Shown piece by piece: positions 8,891 through 17,280 of a DNA stretch of 36,929 nucleotides. Below the pieces are notes generated by a model that was given only the letters and a program-made list of their open reading frames with translations, had not been told where the DNA came from and searched no databases. Source of the stretch: an uncultured beta proteobacterium (lineage in GTDB: Bacteria; Pseudomonadota; Gammaproteobacteria; Burkholderiales; Burkholderiaceae_C); contig CAJAES010000112.1 in NCBI GenBank assembly GCA_903938815.1, positions 1-36,929 of the forward strand. Reading direction: 5' to 3'. The position numbers and the translations under genes are program-made. Position 1 is the first letter of the stretch. Every line of letters starts with the position of its first letter.

Positions 8891-9744
8891 GGCCGGGACA
8901 CCTCGATCTTCATCCAGGCCTCGAAGTGCTCGCCCGGCATCAGCGTGCGCAGGCCGTGCGCCGACGGCTCCGCCATGTGGATGGCGTTGCTGACGTGGCT
9001 GACGGGCTCGACGCAGAAGTAGTCCTTCAGCTCGGGCGTGAAGACCACCAGGTAGGGCAGCGAGGACGTGACGCGCAGCGCCAGCTTCTCGTCGCGCACG
9101 CGCGCCAGGCCCGACCAGCCCTCGAAGCAGTGGTCGAAGGCCAGGTGGGCGATGTCGGCGTCGATGCCGGACTGCGGCACCTTGCGCGTGGGCAGCCCGG
9201 TGGCGTCGGATTCCCAGCGGTCGGTGAGTTCCACGTGCAGGCGGCTGCGCGCGCGCTTCGGGAAGTACGGGTGCCAGCCCAGGCCCACGGGCGCCGGCTG
9301 GTCCGAGGTGTTGGTGATGTTCAGGCCGATGTTCAGGGCGTCGGCGGTCAGCGAGAACACCTGGCGGGCCTCGAACGCGAAGGGCCAGTCGGCGTCGCCA
9401 GGGTGTACGAGGTGCAGCACGGCGTCGTCGGCGCGCGCGGACTCCACCGTCCACTTGCGCTGCCAGCCCATGCCGTGCACGGAATGCGGGCTGTCGTCGA
9501 AGTTGGGCTGGGTGGTGAAGTCCTTGCCGTGCCAGCGGAAACGGCGGTAGCCGAGCCGGTTGGAGTAGGGGATCAGCGGGTAGCAGCCCGAGGGCCGCGA
9601 AGCCTCCAGCGCGGCCGGTTCGGTGCTGCGCAGGACCGGCGTGGTGTCGAACCAGAAGCCTGCGATGCAGCCGCCGAGGTCGGGCCTCAGGGCCAGGCGC
9701 AGGGCGCCGCTGGTCAGTTCCACGATGCTGGGGGTTTCGCTCAT
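8887..9744 (-). CDS. Aldose 1-epimerase (GalM-like / D-hexose-6-phosphate mutarotase superfamily)
   Basis: A 285-aa protein of the galactose mutarotase superfamily, interconverting alpha and beta anomers of an aldose. Substrate-binding NR is at 62-63, the conserved HGMGW has H90, the catalytic acid is H158 (GLGWHPYF) and the catalytic base is E246 (FCVEPVSH). The subgroup is the short epimerase found beside sugar catabolic genes. It starts directly after the stop of a 65-codon gene and its own stop overlaps the SMP-30 start, so anomer interconversion and lactone hydrolysis may act on the same sugar. Confidence 0.9.
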   Translation of the reverse strand: MSETPSIVELTSGALRLALRPDLGGCIAGFWFDTTPVLRSTEPAALEASRPSGCYPLIPYSNRLGYRRFRWHGKDFTTQPNFDDSPHSVHGMGWQRKWTVESARADDAVLHLVHPGDADWPFAFEARQVFSLTADALNIGLNITNTSDQPAPVGLGWHPYFPKRARSRLHVELTDRWESDATGLPTRKVPQSGIDADIAHLAFDHCFEGWSGLARVRDEKLALRVTSSLPYLVVFTPELKDYFCVEPVSHVSNAIHMAEPSAHGLRTLMPGEHFEAWMKIEVSRP

Positions 9745-9942
9745 TCAGTATCCGTTCTGTCCGGTGACGGTGCCCTCGGCCAACGCATGAACGCGAGCCT
9801 CGGGGTGGGGGTTGCGCAAGGCCTGCGGCGCCGGATGCGAGCCCTGCTGCAGCAGCCCGAGGTCGGCGCCGGGCGCCGCGAAGTTGCAGCCGGTCGACGG
9901 CTGGCTTGCGGCGGCCGGCGGCAGGCGGTTGAAGGGATTCAT
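9745..9942 (-). CDS. Small hypothetical protein (65 aa)
   Basis: Not recognised. A proline-, alanine- and glutamine-rich 65-residue protein (MNPFNRLPPAAASQPSTG start) with no signal peptide, no membrane helix and one cysteine. Support for expression comes from context: AGGAG sits 7 nt before the ATG and overlaps the TAG of the upstream acetyltransferase gene, and the stop codon directly abuts the ATG of the epimerase gene. It could be a true small protein or a short translated leader that couples the two neighbours. Confidence 0.45.
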   Translation of the reverse strand: MNPFNRLPPAAASQPSTGCNFAAPGADLGLLQQGSHPAPQALRNPHPEARVHALAEGTVTGQNGY

Positions 9943-9952
9943 CGCGGGGCTC

Positions 9953-10441
9953 CTAAAGCTCGGCCTTCAGGTAGTGTGCCCCGGGGATCGGGTTGAAGTA
10001 ATAGGGTGGGACCTCGACGAAACCCAGCGTCTCGTACAGGCCGCGCGCGGACTCCATCTCGTCCAGCGTATCCAGCAGCATGCATGAATGGCCGGCCTGC
10101 GCGGCGCGGTCGAGCAGAGCCTGCGCCAGCAGGCGGCCCAGGCCGAAGCGGCGGAACGGGCGGCGCACGTACAGGCGCTTCATCTCGCAGGCGTTGGCGT
10201 AGTCGCAGTCGCGCAGTGGCCGGAAGCCCCCGCAGCCGGCGAGTGCGCCGTCCACGTAGGCCAGCAGCAGCAGGCCCTGGGGCTGTGCGTACTCGCCGGG
10301 CAGCGTGGCGAGTTCTTCCTCGAAGCCCTGGAAGCACAGGTCGACCGCGAGCGAGTCCGCGTACTCGCGGAAGATCTCGCGCGTGGCGTCGAGCAGAGCC
10401 GGGGTGTCCGGAACGACGAGTTCGATCGGGGGCGGTTCCAT
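9953..10441 (-). CDS. GNAT family N-acetyltransferase
   Basis: A 162-aa acetyl-CoA-dependent N-acetyltransferase. The acetyl-CoA pyrophosphate-binding motif RRFGLG is at about 97-102, preceded by the beta-4 strand (ACEMKRLYV) and followed by the long helix; the C-terminal LYETLGFVEVPPYYF is typical of the GNAT fold. The acceptor substrate is unknown. It starts 27 nt downstream of the cytochrome b561-type gene and ends 10 nt before the 65-codon gene. Confidence 0.88.
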   Translation of the reverse strand: MEPPPIELVVPDTPALLDATREIFREYADSLAVDLCFQGFEEELATLPGEYAQPQGLLLLAYVDGALAGCGGFRPLRDCDYANACEMKRLYVRRPFRRFGLGRLLAQALLDRAAQAGHSCMLLDTLDEMESARGLYETLGFVEVPPYYFNPIPGAHYLKAEL

Positions 10442-10468
10442 CAGGCAAGCGCAGTGGTCAGGCGCAGT

Positions 10469-11140
10469 CTAGCCTCCCAGCGACACCACCCACCAGACCA
10501 GCCCGGCGCTCAGCGCCAGCAGCACCGCCGCGAGGGCGCGCGTCGCGACGGAATCGGTGGCGGCAGGAGTGTCGGCCGGCAGGGCCTTGTCGCCGCTGAC
10601 CATGGCGCCGATCAGGCCCTTGCCGCGCCAGGTGTAGAACGCGATGGCCGCCACGTGCAGGCCCACCAGACCGAGGATCACCCACTGCCCCCAGGTCTTG
10701 TGCCAGCCCGTGGCGAGCAGCGCATTGGCGCTGCTGACCAGCGGGTTCAGCGGGCCGAGATTGGCGATCTCGTCGTCGGCCACCAGCCCCGTGCCCACCT
10801 GGACGGCGAGGATGCCCAGCACCGCGAAGACCGACATCGCCCCCAGCGGGTTGTGCCCGACATCCAGCCGCCCGCCCGGGCCGGCATCGCCGCGCAGGTA
10901 GCGCAGCACCGTGCCCGGCGCGTACAGGAAGCTGGTGAAGCGCGACCAGCGGCCGCCGAACAGGCCCCAGAGGATCCGGAAGACCAGCAGGGTGAAGATC
11001 ACGTAGCCGAAGCGGAAGTGCCAGACCATCGCGCCGGCCTTGGCGCTGGCCACCGAGCCCACCACGCAGGCGGCCAGGCACCAGTGGAATGCGCGCGTGG
11101 GCAGGTCCCAGATGCGGACTTCGGCGGTCGGTGGGTTCAT
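10469..11140 (-). CDS. Cytochrome b561-type membrane protein (cytochrome b/b6 domain, Ni/Fe-hydrogenase b-type family)
   Basis: A 223-aa di-heme membrane cytochrome with four hydrophobic segments plus a fifth near the C-terminus (residues about 200-220). Likely heme-ligating histidines are H19 (RAFHWC), H42 (VWHFRFGY), one in GHNPLGAM, one in GWHKTWGQW and one in GLHVAAIAFY. It diverges from a cytochrome c' gene 156 nt away. This b-type/c' pairing is common in betaproteobacteria and suggests electron transfer from the membrane to the periplasmic c' heme, but the pathway is not established here. Confidence 0.88.
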   Translation of the reverse strand: MNPPTAEVRIWDLPTRAFHWCLAACVVGSVASAKAGAMVWHFRFGYVIFTLLVFRILWGLFGGRWSRFTSFLYAPGTVLRYLRGDAGPGGRLDVGHNPLGAMSVFAVLGILAVQVGTGLVADDEIANLGPLNPLVSSANALLATGWHKTWGQWVILGLVGLHVAAIAFYTWRGKGLIGAMVSGDKALPADTPAATDSVATRALAAVLLALSAGLVWWVVSLGG

Positions 11141-11296
11141 CTGGATTTCCTTGGGGGGTGTTCAGCCAGTGTGAACGATAGCGCCTGCGCCGTGAAATGA
11201 TCGAACGGTGCCGGCCGTATACGCTCGGAACCGACCCGAACCATTCGCGGGCCGGGTTCGCGCTTCCGTCCAACCTCCACAAAAAGGGATTCCCGC

Positions 11297-11764
11297 ATGA
11301 AGAAGCTGTTCCTGGCCGCCACCTGCGCCGCCGCCTGCCTGACGGCGCTGCCCGCCGCAGCCCAGTTCCAGAAGCCCGAGGACGCCATCAAGTACCGTCA
11401 GTCGGCTTTCACCGTGATGGCCAACCACTTCGGCCGTGTGGCTGGCATGGCTGCGGGGCGAATCCCCTTCGACGCCAAGGCCGCCGCCGAGAACGCGGCG
11501 ATCGCCAGCACGCTGGCCGCACTGCCGTTCACGGCCTTCGGTGCCGGCACCGACAAGGGCATGCCGAACCGCGCCACCCCCGAGATCTGGAGCAAGGCCG
11601 CTGCCTTCAAGACCAAGGGCGACGAGATGGTGGCAGCGATGGCCAAGCTCGATGCCGCCGCCAAGACCGGCAGCCTGGACAACATCAAGGCGGCCGTCGG
11701 CGGCGTCGGCGGCACCTGCAAGGGCTGCCACGACGACTACCGCGCCGAGAAGTTCAGCAACTGA
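11297..11764 (+). CDS. Cytochrome c' (class II cytochrome c)
   Basis: A 155-aa periplasmic protein with a signal peptide ending in PAAAQ (about residues 1-22) and a four-helix-bundle sequence. The heme site CKGCH lies close to the C-terminus (C141, C144, H145), which is the class II arrangement. Such proteins bind NO or carry electrons. An AAGGGA RBS precedes the ATG. Its last 28 nt overlap the end of the convergent AlaX gene on the other strand. It is divergent from the cytochrome b561-type gene, its probable partner. Confidence 0.92.
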   Translation: MKKLFLAATCAAACLTALPAAAQFQKPEDAIKYRQSAFTVMANHFGRVAGMAAGRIPFDAKAAAENAAIASTLAALPFTAFGAGTDKGMPNRATPEIWSKAAAFKTKGDEMVAAMAKLDAAAKTGSLDNIKAAVGGVGGTCKGCHDDYRAEKFSN

Positions 11765-12480
11765 TCGGGCGCGAAGCCCAGCACGACGCGTCGTGTGCGG
11801 GCTGACTTCTTCTCGATCTTCGTGACCACAACCGCGCCGACCTGCGCGGTGTTGGCCACGTGCGTGCCACCGCAGGGCTGAAGGTCCACGCCCTCGATCT
11901 CGAGCACGCGGATGCGGCCGAGGCCACGCGGTGGCTGCACGCTCATGCTGCGCACGAGCTGCGGGTTGGCGTCGAGTTCGTCCTCGCCGATCCAGCGGTG
12001 GCGCACCGGTTGAGCCGCGGCCACCAGCCGGGCGATGCCGGCGGTGAGCTCGTCCTTGTCCAGCGGATCGGTCATGTGGAAATCCAGCCGGGCGTAGCCG
12101 GCCGTGATGGAGCAGCCGTCCACCGGGTGCGGCACCAGTGCGCACAGCAGGTGCGTCGCGGTGTGAAACCGCATGTGGGCCAGCCGGCGCCCGGCGTCGA
12201 TGCGCACGCTGACACGCGTGCCCGGCTGCAGCCAGGAAACGTCCAGCCCGGGTGCGGGCACGTGGGCGATGTCGCCCGGCCGTTCCTTGTGCTTGCGGGT
12301 GTCGACGATCTCGATCCGCCGGCCCTCGGGGCCGGTCAGCTCGCCGGTATCGCCGGCCTGCCCGCCGCCGAGCGGGTAGAACACGGTGCGGTCGAGCACG
12401 ATGCCGTGCTCGTCGATCGCCAGCACCGTGGCCTCGCACTCGTGCAGCGCGGCATCCTCGCGGAAGAGTTCTTCGGTCAT
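11737..12480 (-). CDS. Alanyl-tRNA editing protein (AlaX-type)
   Basis: A 247-aa stand-alone editing enzyme related to the AlaRS editing domain; it deacylates mischarged tRNA-Ala in trans. The zinc-site motifs are intact: HTATH (H106, H110) and CGGTH (C203, H207). The glycine-rich FYPLGGGQAGDTG loop at 35-46 marks the AlaX-M/II type. ATG at 12480 overlaps the stop of the VOC gene as ATGA. It is the last gene of a seven-gene amino-acid-related array, an unusual place for a tRNA proofreading enzyme. The 3' end overlaps the convergent cytochrome c' gene by 28 nt. Confidence 0.92.
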   Translation of the reverse strand: MTEELFREDAALHECEATVLAIDEHGIVLDRTVFYPLGGGQAGDTGELTGPEGRRIEIVDTRKHKERPGDIAHVPAPGLDVSWLQPGTRVSVRIDAGRRLAHMRFHTATHLLCALVPHPVDGCSITAGYARLDFHMTDPLDKDELTAGIARLVAAAQPVRHRWIGEDELDANPQLVRSMSVQPPRGLGRIRVLEIEGVDLQPCGGTHVANTAQVGAVVVTKIEKKSARTRRVVLGFAPDQLLNFSAR

Positions 12481-13034
12481 CGCACCAGACGCCGGGTGCC
12501 GAGCGGGGTTTCGATCGTCGCGGCCAGGCCGCCATCCGTCGCCAGTGCGGTCAGCCGCAGGCCGGCATCCGGCAGACGGTCGGCCGGGTGCGGGCCCTCC
12601 CACTCGATCAGCGTCGGCAGCCCAGGCAGCACCTGGCCGTCGCCGCGCAGCAGGATCCGCCAGCGCAGGTCGCCGCGCGAAGCGGCGACGGCCTCGCCGG
12701 GTTCCAGGCCCTGGGCGATCAGCGACTGGCGATCTCGCGCCATGTCGGCTGTGCGCGCGACCCAGTGCCACAGGCGCGGCGGGCCGGGCGGCCGCTCGTC
12801 GAGCCCGAACCAGCGTGCGTGGCCGGGCGGCGGGGCCTCGGGGTCGATGGCGATGATCTCGAGGTAGCAGCGCGCAAAGGCCGGCGACGACAGATTCAGC
12901 AGGCGGTTGTGCGTGCCCATGAAGGCGTGCTGGCCGCCCGGCCCCGGCGTGAGGCCGAGCGTGGCCTCGCACCAGGCCACGCCGTCTTGCAGCGTGTCGG
13001 CGGCGACGATGAGGTGGTCGATTTCCGTGGTCAT
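12477..13034 (-). CDS. VOC superfamily protein (glyoxalase-like domain)
   Basis: A 185-aa protein beginning with the glyoxalase-like pattern EIDHLIVAADTLQDGVAWCEATLGL, with a candidate metal ligand H7 and further conserved elements GTHNRLLNL and CYLEIIAIDP. It resembles the Glyoxalase_3 type, for which no general reaction is known. It sits between the PhzF-like and AlaX genes with ATGA overlaps on both sides, so it should be made in step with them. Enzymatic function cannot be assigned. Confidence 0.85.
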   Translation of the reverse strand: MTTEIDHLIVAADTLQDGVAWCEATLGLTPGPGGQHAFMGTHNRLLNLSSPAFARCYLEIIAIDPEAPPPGHARWFGLDERPPGPPRLWHWVARTADMARDRQSLIAQGLEPGEAVAASRGDLRWRILLRGDGQVLPGLPTLIEWEGPHPADRLPDAGLRLTALATDGGLAATIETPLGTRRLVR

Positions 13035-13873
13035 AGCGAGATGATGCCTTCGACGACCGGCGTCACCTCTCCGCCCACCCAGACCGTATCGCCTTCGCGC
13101 CGCACGAACACCCGGCCGGCGCGCTGCAGCGCGTGGCCCTGGGCCGCGACATAGGCTTCGGGCGCCCGCCCGCTGCCGATGAGCCACTGCGCCAGGCCGG
13201 CGTTCAGGCTGCCGGTGACCGGGTCCTCGATGCCGTCGAACAGCCCGCGCACCTCGAAGGCGGTTTCGCTGCCCGGCGCCTGCGGTCCGACGACGCCGAA
13301 CTTCATCCGGCCCAGCACCGCCCAGTCGGGCTTCAGGGCACGCACGCGCTCGCCCGAGCCCAGCAGCAGCGCGAACCAGCCCGGGCCGTTGTCGACCCAG
13401 GCATGGGCCACGATCTCCTCGGGCCGCAGGCCGAGGCCGCTGCAGGCTCGCGCCAGCAGTTCGGGCTCCACCGGCCCGTTGCGGCGCAGCGGGGGCGCCG
13501 CGAACGCCAGGCGTTGGCCGTCCTGCTGCACGCGCACCAGGCCCACGCCGCACTGCTGCACCACCTCGCCGGCGGATTTGGGCACGCCCCCGGCCGCCAG
13601 CCAGGCCCAGCAACTGCCGAGCGTGGGGTGGCCGGCAAAGGGCAGTTCTCCGAAGGGCGTCCAGATGCGCACGCGGTAGTCGGCAGCGGCATCGGTGGGG
13701 GGCAGCAGGAAAGTGGTCTCGGACAGGTTCGTCCAGCGGGCCATCGCGGCCATGCGCTCGTCATCCAGGCCTTCGGCGGCGTGGATCACCGCGAGCGGGT
13801 TGCCGCGCAGGGCCTGGGCGCTGAAGACATCCAGCTGGTGGAATCTGCGGCTCGGGCGGCCTGGGCCGCTCAT
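13031..13873 (-). CDS. PhzF family isomerase/epimerase-like protein
   Basis: A 280-aa two-domain protein of the PhzF/diaminopimelate-epimerase fold. Family hallmarks are visible: FSAQALRGNPLAV at 17-29, the general acid/base glutamate E52 in NLSETTFLL, FAGHPTLGS with H82, and DPVTGSLNAGLAQW with D217. PhzF itself isomerises dihydro-3-hydroxyanthranilate in phenazine synthesis, but no other phz genes are here, so the substrate is probably a different amino acid-derived compound. It is coupled by ATGA overlaps to the aminotransferase upstream and the VOC gene downstream. Confidence 0.9.
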   Translation of the reverse strand: MSGPGRPSRRFHQLDVFSAQALRGNPLAVIHAAEGLDDERMAAMARWTNLSETTFLLPPTDAAADYRVRIWTPFGELPFAGHPTLGSCWAWLAAGGVPKSAGEVVQQCGVGLVRVQQDGQRLAFAAPPLRRNGPVEPELLARACSGLGLRPEEIVAHAWVDNGPGWFALLLGSGERVRALKPDWAVLGRMKFGVVGPQAPGSETAFEVRGLFDGIEDPVTGSLNAGLAQWLIGSGRAPEAYVAAQGHALQRAGRVFVRREGDTVWVGGEVTPVVEGIISL

Positions 13874-15042
13874 TGCAGGGCCTCCTTCAGCACCTGGCCG
13901 AGGATGGCCACGCCGGCCTCGATGCGCTCGGGCGAGACGGTGACGAAGCTCAGGCGCAGGGTGTCGGCACGCGGGGCGACGGCATAGAACGCGGCGCCCG
14001 GCACGTAGGCCATGCCCGCCTCCACGGCGCGCGGCAGCAGGGCCGTGGCGTCGATGCCGCCCGGGAGCTCGAGCCAGAAGAACATGCCGCCGGTCGGGCG
14101 CACCCAGTGGCAGCCTTGCGGCAGGTGGCGCTCGAGCGCGCTCTGCATCGCGTCTCGCTGCGCCTGGTAGCGGGCGCGCACGGCGGGCAGGTGATGCTCC
14201 AGCAGGCCGTCCTGCAGCACCTCGAAGGCAATGCGCTGGTTGAAGCCGGGCGTGTGCAGGTCGGCCGCCTGCTTGGCCTGCAGCAGCTTCGGGAAGATCT
14301 CCGGCGGTGCCACCACATACCCGAGCCGCAGGCCGGGCGCGAGGATCTTGGACAGCGAGCCCAGGTAGATCGAGGATTCGGGCAGCCGCGCGCACACCGG
14401 CTGCGGCGGCGGCGCGTCGTACCAGAGCTCGCCGTAGGGGTTGTCCTCGACCACCGGCAGGCCCTGGGCGAGCGCAGCCTCGGCGATGGCGTCGCGCCGC
14501 GCGGCCCCCATGCAGCGGCCACCCGGGTTCTGGAAGTTGGGCAGCAGGTACAGGAAGCGCGCGCCGCGCGCGGCCGCCAGCGCCTCGGGCGTGGGGCCTT
14601 CGTCGTCGCCGGCCACGGGCACGAACTCGGGCTCGTAGGGCGCGAAAGCCTGCAGCGCGCCCAGGTAGGTGGGCGACTCCACGGCCACGCCGCTGCCAGG
14701 GTCGATCAGCACCTTGCCCACCAGGTCCAGGCCCTGCTGCGAGCCGGTGGTGATGAGCACCTGCCCGGCGGTGACGGCCATGCCCTGTGCGACGAGCTGC
14801 GCCGCGGCCCATTCGCGCAAGGGGCCGAAGCCTTCGCTGGCAGCGTACTGCAGCGCCTCGCGCGGGGCCTGGGTCAGAACGCGGTCGGTGGCCGCGCGCA
14901 GCGCCTCGACCGGGAAACCGTCGGGCGAGGGCAGGCCGCCGGCCAGCGAGACGATGCCCGGCCGCTCGGTGAGCTTGAGGATCTCGCGGATCACCGAGGG
15001 GTTCAGCCGCTCGGCGCGGCGGGCCATCTTCCAGGTTGTCAT
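13870..15042 (-). CDS. PLP-dependent aminotransferase, class I/II (LysN/2-aminoadipate aminotransferase-like)
   Basis: A 390-aa fold-type I aminotransferase without the N-terminal HTH of MocR proteins. PLP-site residues are visible: N172 (NFQNPGG), D200 and Y203 (VVEDNPYGE), the Schiff-base lysine K232 (GSLSKILAPGLRLGY) and R239. The N-terminus (RLNPSVIREILKLTERPGIVSLAGGLPSPD) is typical of the LysN/aromatic-aminoadipate group, which has wide substrate range. Start ATG at 15042 overlaps the racemase stop as ATGA. Co-expression with a racemase suggests transamination of a D- or rare amino acid, which is inference. Confidence 0.92.
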   Translation of the reverse strand: MTTWKMARRAERLNPSVIREILKLTERPGIVSLAGGLPSPDGFPVEALRAATDRVLTQAPREALQYAASEGFGPLREWAAAQLVAQGMAVTAGQVLITTGSQQGLDLVGKVLIDPGSGVAVESPTYLGALQAFAPYEPEFVPVAGDDEGPTPEALAAARGARFLYLLPNFQNPGGRCMGAARRDAIAEAALAQGLPVVEDNPYGELWYDAPPPQPVCARLPESSIYLGSLSKILAPGLRLGYVVAPPEIFPKLLQAKQAADLHTPGFNQRIAFEVLQDGLLEHHLPAVRARYQAQRDAMQSALERHLPQGCHWVRPTGGMFFWLELPGGIDATALLPRAVEAGMAYVPGAAFYAVAPRADTLRLSFVTVSPERIEAGVAILGQVLKEALQ

Positions 15043-15734
15043 GAGCAGATCCAATCCACCGCGGCGGCGGCATGCAGGTTCGTGGTGTCGAAGACGGGCA
15101 GCGGGCTGTCCGCGGGCGAGATCAGCATCCCGATCTCGGTGCAGCCGAGGATGACGGCCTCGGCGCCGGCGTCGCGCAGGGACTCGATGGCCCGCACATA
15201 GACGGCGCGCGAAGAGGGCTCCACGCGGCCGCGGCACAGCTCCTCGTAGATGATGCGGTGCACGGCCGCTCGGCCGGCGTCATCGGGCAGCAGGGTCTGC
15301 ACGCCGTGGCGGGTGAGCAGGCGGTCGCGCACGATGGCGGGATCCTCCATCGTGAAGCGCGTTCCCAGCAACCCGGCGCGCGTGATGCCGGCGGCGCGCA
15401 GCGCGCTGCCGGTGGCGTCGGCGATGTGCAGCAGCGGCACGCCGGCGGCGGCCTGAACCTCGTCGGCGAGCTTGTGCATGGTGTTGGTGGCGATCAGCAC
15501 CGCGCCGGCGCCGGCATTCACCAGGCCGCGCGCCGCGCCGCCCAGCCGCTCTGCCAGCCCGGGCCAGTCGCCCTCGGCCTGCGCAGCGGCAATGCCCGCG
15601 AAATCGACGCTGTGCAGCAGCAGCGGCGCGCTGTGCAGGCCGCCGGCACGCGCGGCCACGCCCTGGTTGATGAGCCGGTAGTACACGGCGCTGGATTCCC
15701 AGCTCATGCCGCCGATCACGCCCAACGTCTTCAT
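15039..15734 (-). CDS. Aspartate/glutamate racemase family protein (YgeA-like)
   Basis: A 231-aa cofactor-independent racemase of the Asp/Glu family. The opening KTLGVIGGMSWESSAVYYRLIN is characteristic. The first catalytic position is threonine (T83 in ATNTMH) and the second is cysteine (C198 in LGCTEIGML), the Thr/Cys arrangement of E. coli YgeA, a broad-specificity amino acid racemase, rather than the Cys/Cys pair of glutamate racemase. ATGA overlaps join it to the EamA gene and to the aminotransferase gene. Confidence 0.9.
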   Translation of the reverse strand: MKTLGVIGGMSWESSAVYYRLINQGVAARAGGLHSAPLLLHSVDFAGIAAAQAEGDWPGLAERLGGAARGLVNAGAGAVLIATNTMHKLADEVQAAAGVPLLHIADATGSALRAAGITRAGLLGTRFTMEDPAIVRDRLLTRHGVQTLLPDDAGRAAVHRIIYEELCRGRVEPSSRAVYVRAIESLRDAGAEAVILGCTEIGMLISPADSPLPVFDTTNLHAAAAVDWICS

Positions 15735-16609
15735 CGCGCCACCTTGGTCCGTCGTCCGAAAAACACCACCGCCAGCACCGCCAGCGCAAAGAAGAGCGTC
15801 GGCGCATCGGGCCGTTCACCCAGAAGAAGCGCCGCCGCGATCAAGGCCAGGAAGGGCTGCAGCAGCTGCACCTGGCTGACCCGCACCACCCCGCCCAGCA
15901 CCAGCCCGCGGTACCAGGCGAAGAACCCGAGCCACATCGAGAACACGGCCGCATAGCTGAAGCCGAGCCACGCCGACGCGCGCACCGGCGCCGCGGGCCA
16001 CAGCCACAGCGCCACCGGCAGGGTCAGCGGCAGCGAACCCACCAGCACCCAGCAGATCACCTCCGGCGCCGGCAGGCTGGCGCCGGCCCGGGCGCCCGCC
16101 ACGTAGCCGCCGGCCGCGCTGAGCACGGCCAGCAGCAGCAGACCGTCGGCGGCGCTGAGGCGCCCGCTGCCCTGCCACGCGGCGTAGCCCAGCACCAGCG
16201 CGCAACCCGCGACGGCGGCTGCCCAGAACGCGGCCGAGGGCCGCTGCCGCGTGGCCAGCGCGCCGGCCACGGCAGTGGCCAGGGGCAGCACCCCGGTGAC
16301 GACGGCCGCGTGCATGGCGTCCACCTGCCGCAGGGCGAGCGCCAGGAAGAGCGGGAACCCGACGACCGTGCCCAGTGCGCTGGCCGCCAGCGCCGGCCAG
16401 ATGGCGCGCGCGGGCACCGACGCACGCCGCCAGGCCAGGTAGCACAGGCTCAGCAGGCCGGCCACGGCAGCGCGGCCGGCGGTCACGAAGGCGGGGGGCA
16501 GTTGCGGGTCGGCGGCATCGCCCACGGCCAGGCGCGTCATGGGCAGCGTCAGCGCGAAGATCAGCACGCCCAGCGCGCCCCACGCGAAACCCCGGTTCAC
16601 GGCGTCCAC
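15731..16609 (-). CDS. EamA-family (DMT superfamily) transporter
   Basis: A protein of about 292 aa with ten predicted membrane helices in two EamA repeats, typical of inner-membrane exporters of amino acids and metabolites (RhaT/YdcZ-like). No ATG is available at the N-terminus. I take GTG at 16609, 2 nt after the LysE-gene stop; GTG at 16600 is an alternative. The C-terminal repeat contains VVRVSQVQLLQPFLALI and LLGERPD, hallmarks of EamA proteins. It ends in an ATGA overlap with the racemase gene. Substrate unknown. Confidence 0.88.
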   Translation of the reverse strand: MDAVNRGFAWGALGVLIFALTLPMTRLAVGDAADPQLPPAFVTAGRAAVAGLLSLCYLAWRRASVPARAIWPALAASALGTVVGFPLFLALALRQVDAMHAAVVTGVLPLATAVAGALATRQRPSAAFWAAAVAGCALVLGYAAWQGSGRLSAADGLLLLAVLSAAGGYVAGARAGASLPAPEVICWVLVGSLPLTLPVALWLWPAAPVRASAWLGFSYAAVFSMWLGFFAWYRGLVLGGVVRVSQVQLLQPFLALIAAALLLGERPDAPTLFFALAVLAVVFFGRRTKVAR

Positions 16610-16611
16610 GG

Positions 16612-17211
16612 CTACAGCCTCGCCATCCAGACCACGGTGGCCACGAGCACGGCGGCCAGCACGCGATTGAACCACAGCAGGCGGCTGCCCTGGACGAGCC
16701 AGCCGCGCAGCGCGGCGCCGATCAGCGCGTAGAGCAGGTTGCTGGCCAGCGCGAAGCTCATCATGATGGGCGCGACGATCAGCAGCCGCGGCAGCATCGG
16801 CGAGGCCACGGCCACCCAGCCGGCGGTGATGGTCAGCGCCAGCATCCAGGCCTTGATGTTGACGAACTGCAGCGCCACGCCCTGCCAGAAACCGACATCG
16901 AAGCGCTTCGGGTCAGCCGAGCCCAGCGTGCCGCGCCCGGCCAGGCCCCAGGCCATCCACAGCAGGTAGGCCAGGCCCGTCCACTTGATGGCGCCGCGCA
17001 GCGGGGGCCACTGCGTCACGAGCGCCCCGAGGCCGAAGGCGCAGGCCACGAGCAGCAGGGTCCAGCCCACCGGCACCGACAGCACGAAACGCATCGCGTG
17101 CCGCAGGCCGTGGTTGGCGGCCAGCGCGGTGGACAGCGCGGTATTGGGGCCCGGCGTGAAGCTCATCGCGGCGGCGAGGATCAGCAGGGCCGTGAGCTCG
17201 GAAGCAGGCAT
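16612..17211 (-). CDS. LysE/RhtB family amino acid exporter
   Basis: A 199-aa protein with six hydrophobic segments and the family signature FTPGPNTALSTALAANHGLR near residues 18-37. LysE-family proteins export amino acids such as lysine, homoserine or threonine. ATG at 17211 is preferred over a longer in-frame start at 17247 because it places the first helix at the normal distance. It is the first gene of the array and faces the MocR regulator; LysE-type exporters beside a divergent regulator are usually induced by their substrate. Confidence 0.9.
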   Translation of the reverse strand: MPASELTALLILAAAMSFTPGPNTALSTALAANHGLRHAMRFVLSVPVGWTLLLVACAFGLGALVTQWPPLRGAIKWTGLAYLLWMAWGLAGRGTLGSADPKRFDVGFWQGVALQFVNIKAWMLALTITAGWVAVASPMLPRLLIVAPIMMSFALASNLLYALIGAALRGWLVQGSRLLWFNRVLAAVLVATVVWMARL

Positions 17212-17234
17212 GTGGCACTGTAGCGCGCCAAACC

Positions 17235-17280
17235 AGTACAGCAGCAATACACTTCAGGACACACATCCACGGTCTGTATT
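17235..17280. promoter_or_regulatory. Candidate MocR operator in the divergent promoter region
   Basis: The 93-nt space between lysE-like and mocR-like genes holds inverted pairs TACAG (17237-17241) / CTGTA (17274-17278) and AATACA (17246-17251) / TGTATT (17275-17280). AT-rich repeats of this kind, spaced by two to four helical turns, are typical of MocR binding sites. No strong sigma-70 elements could be recognised. This is inference from symmetry and position. Confidence 0.4.

Noticed and set aside
13031..15073. A 680-codon frame joining the PhzF gene to sequence over the aminotransferase gene
   Set aside because: The upstream half is in the wrong frame for the clearly conserved aminotransferase; the ATG at 13873 with ATGA overlap is the true start.
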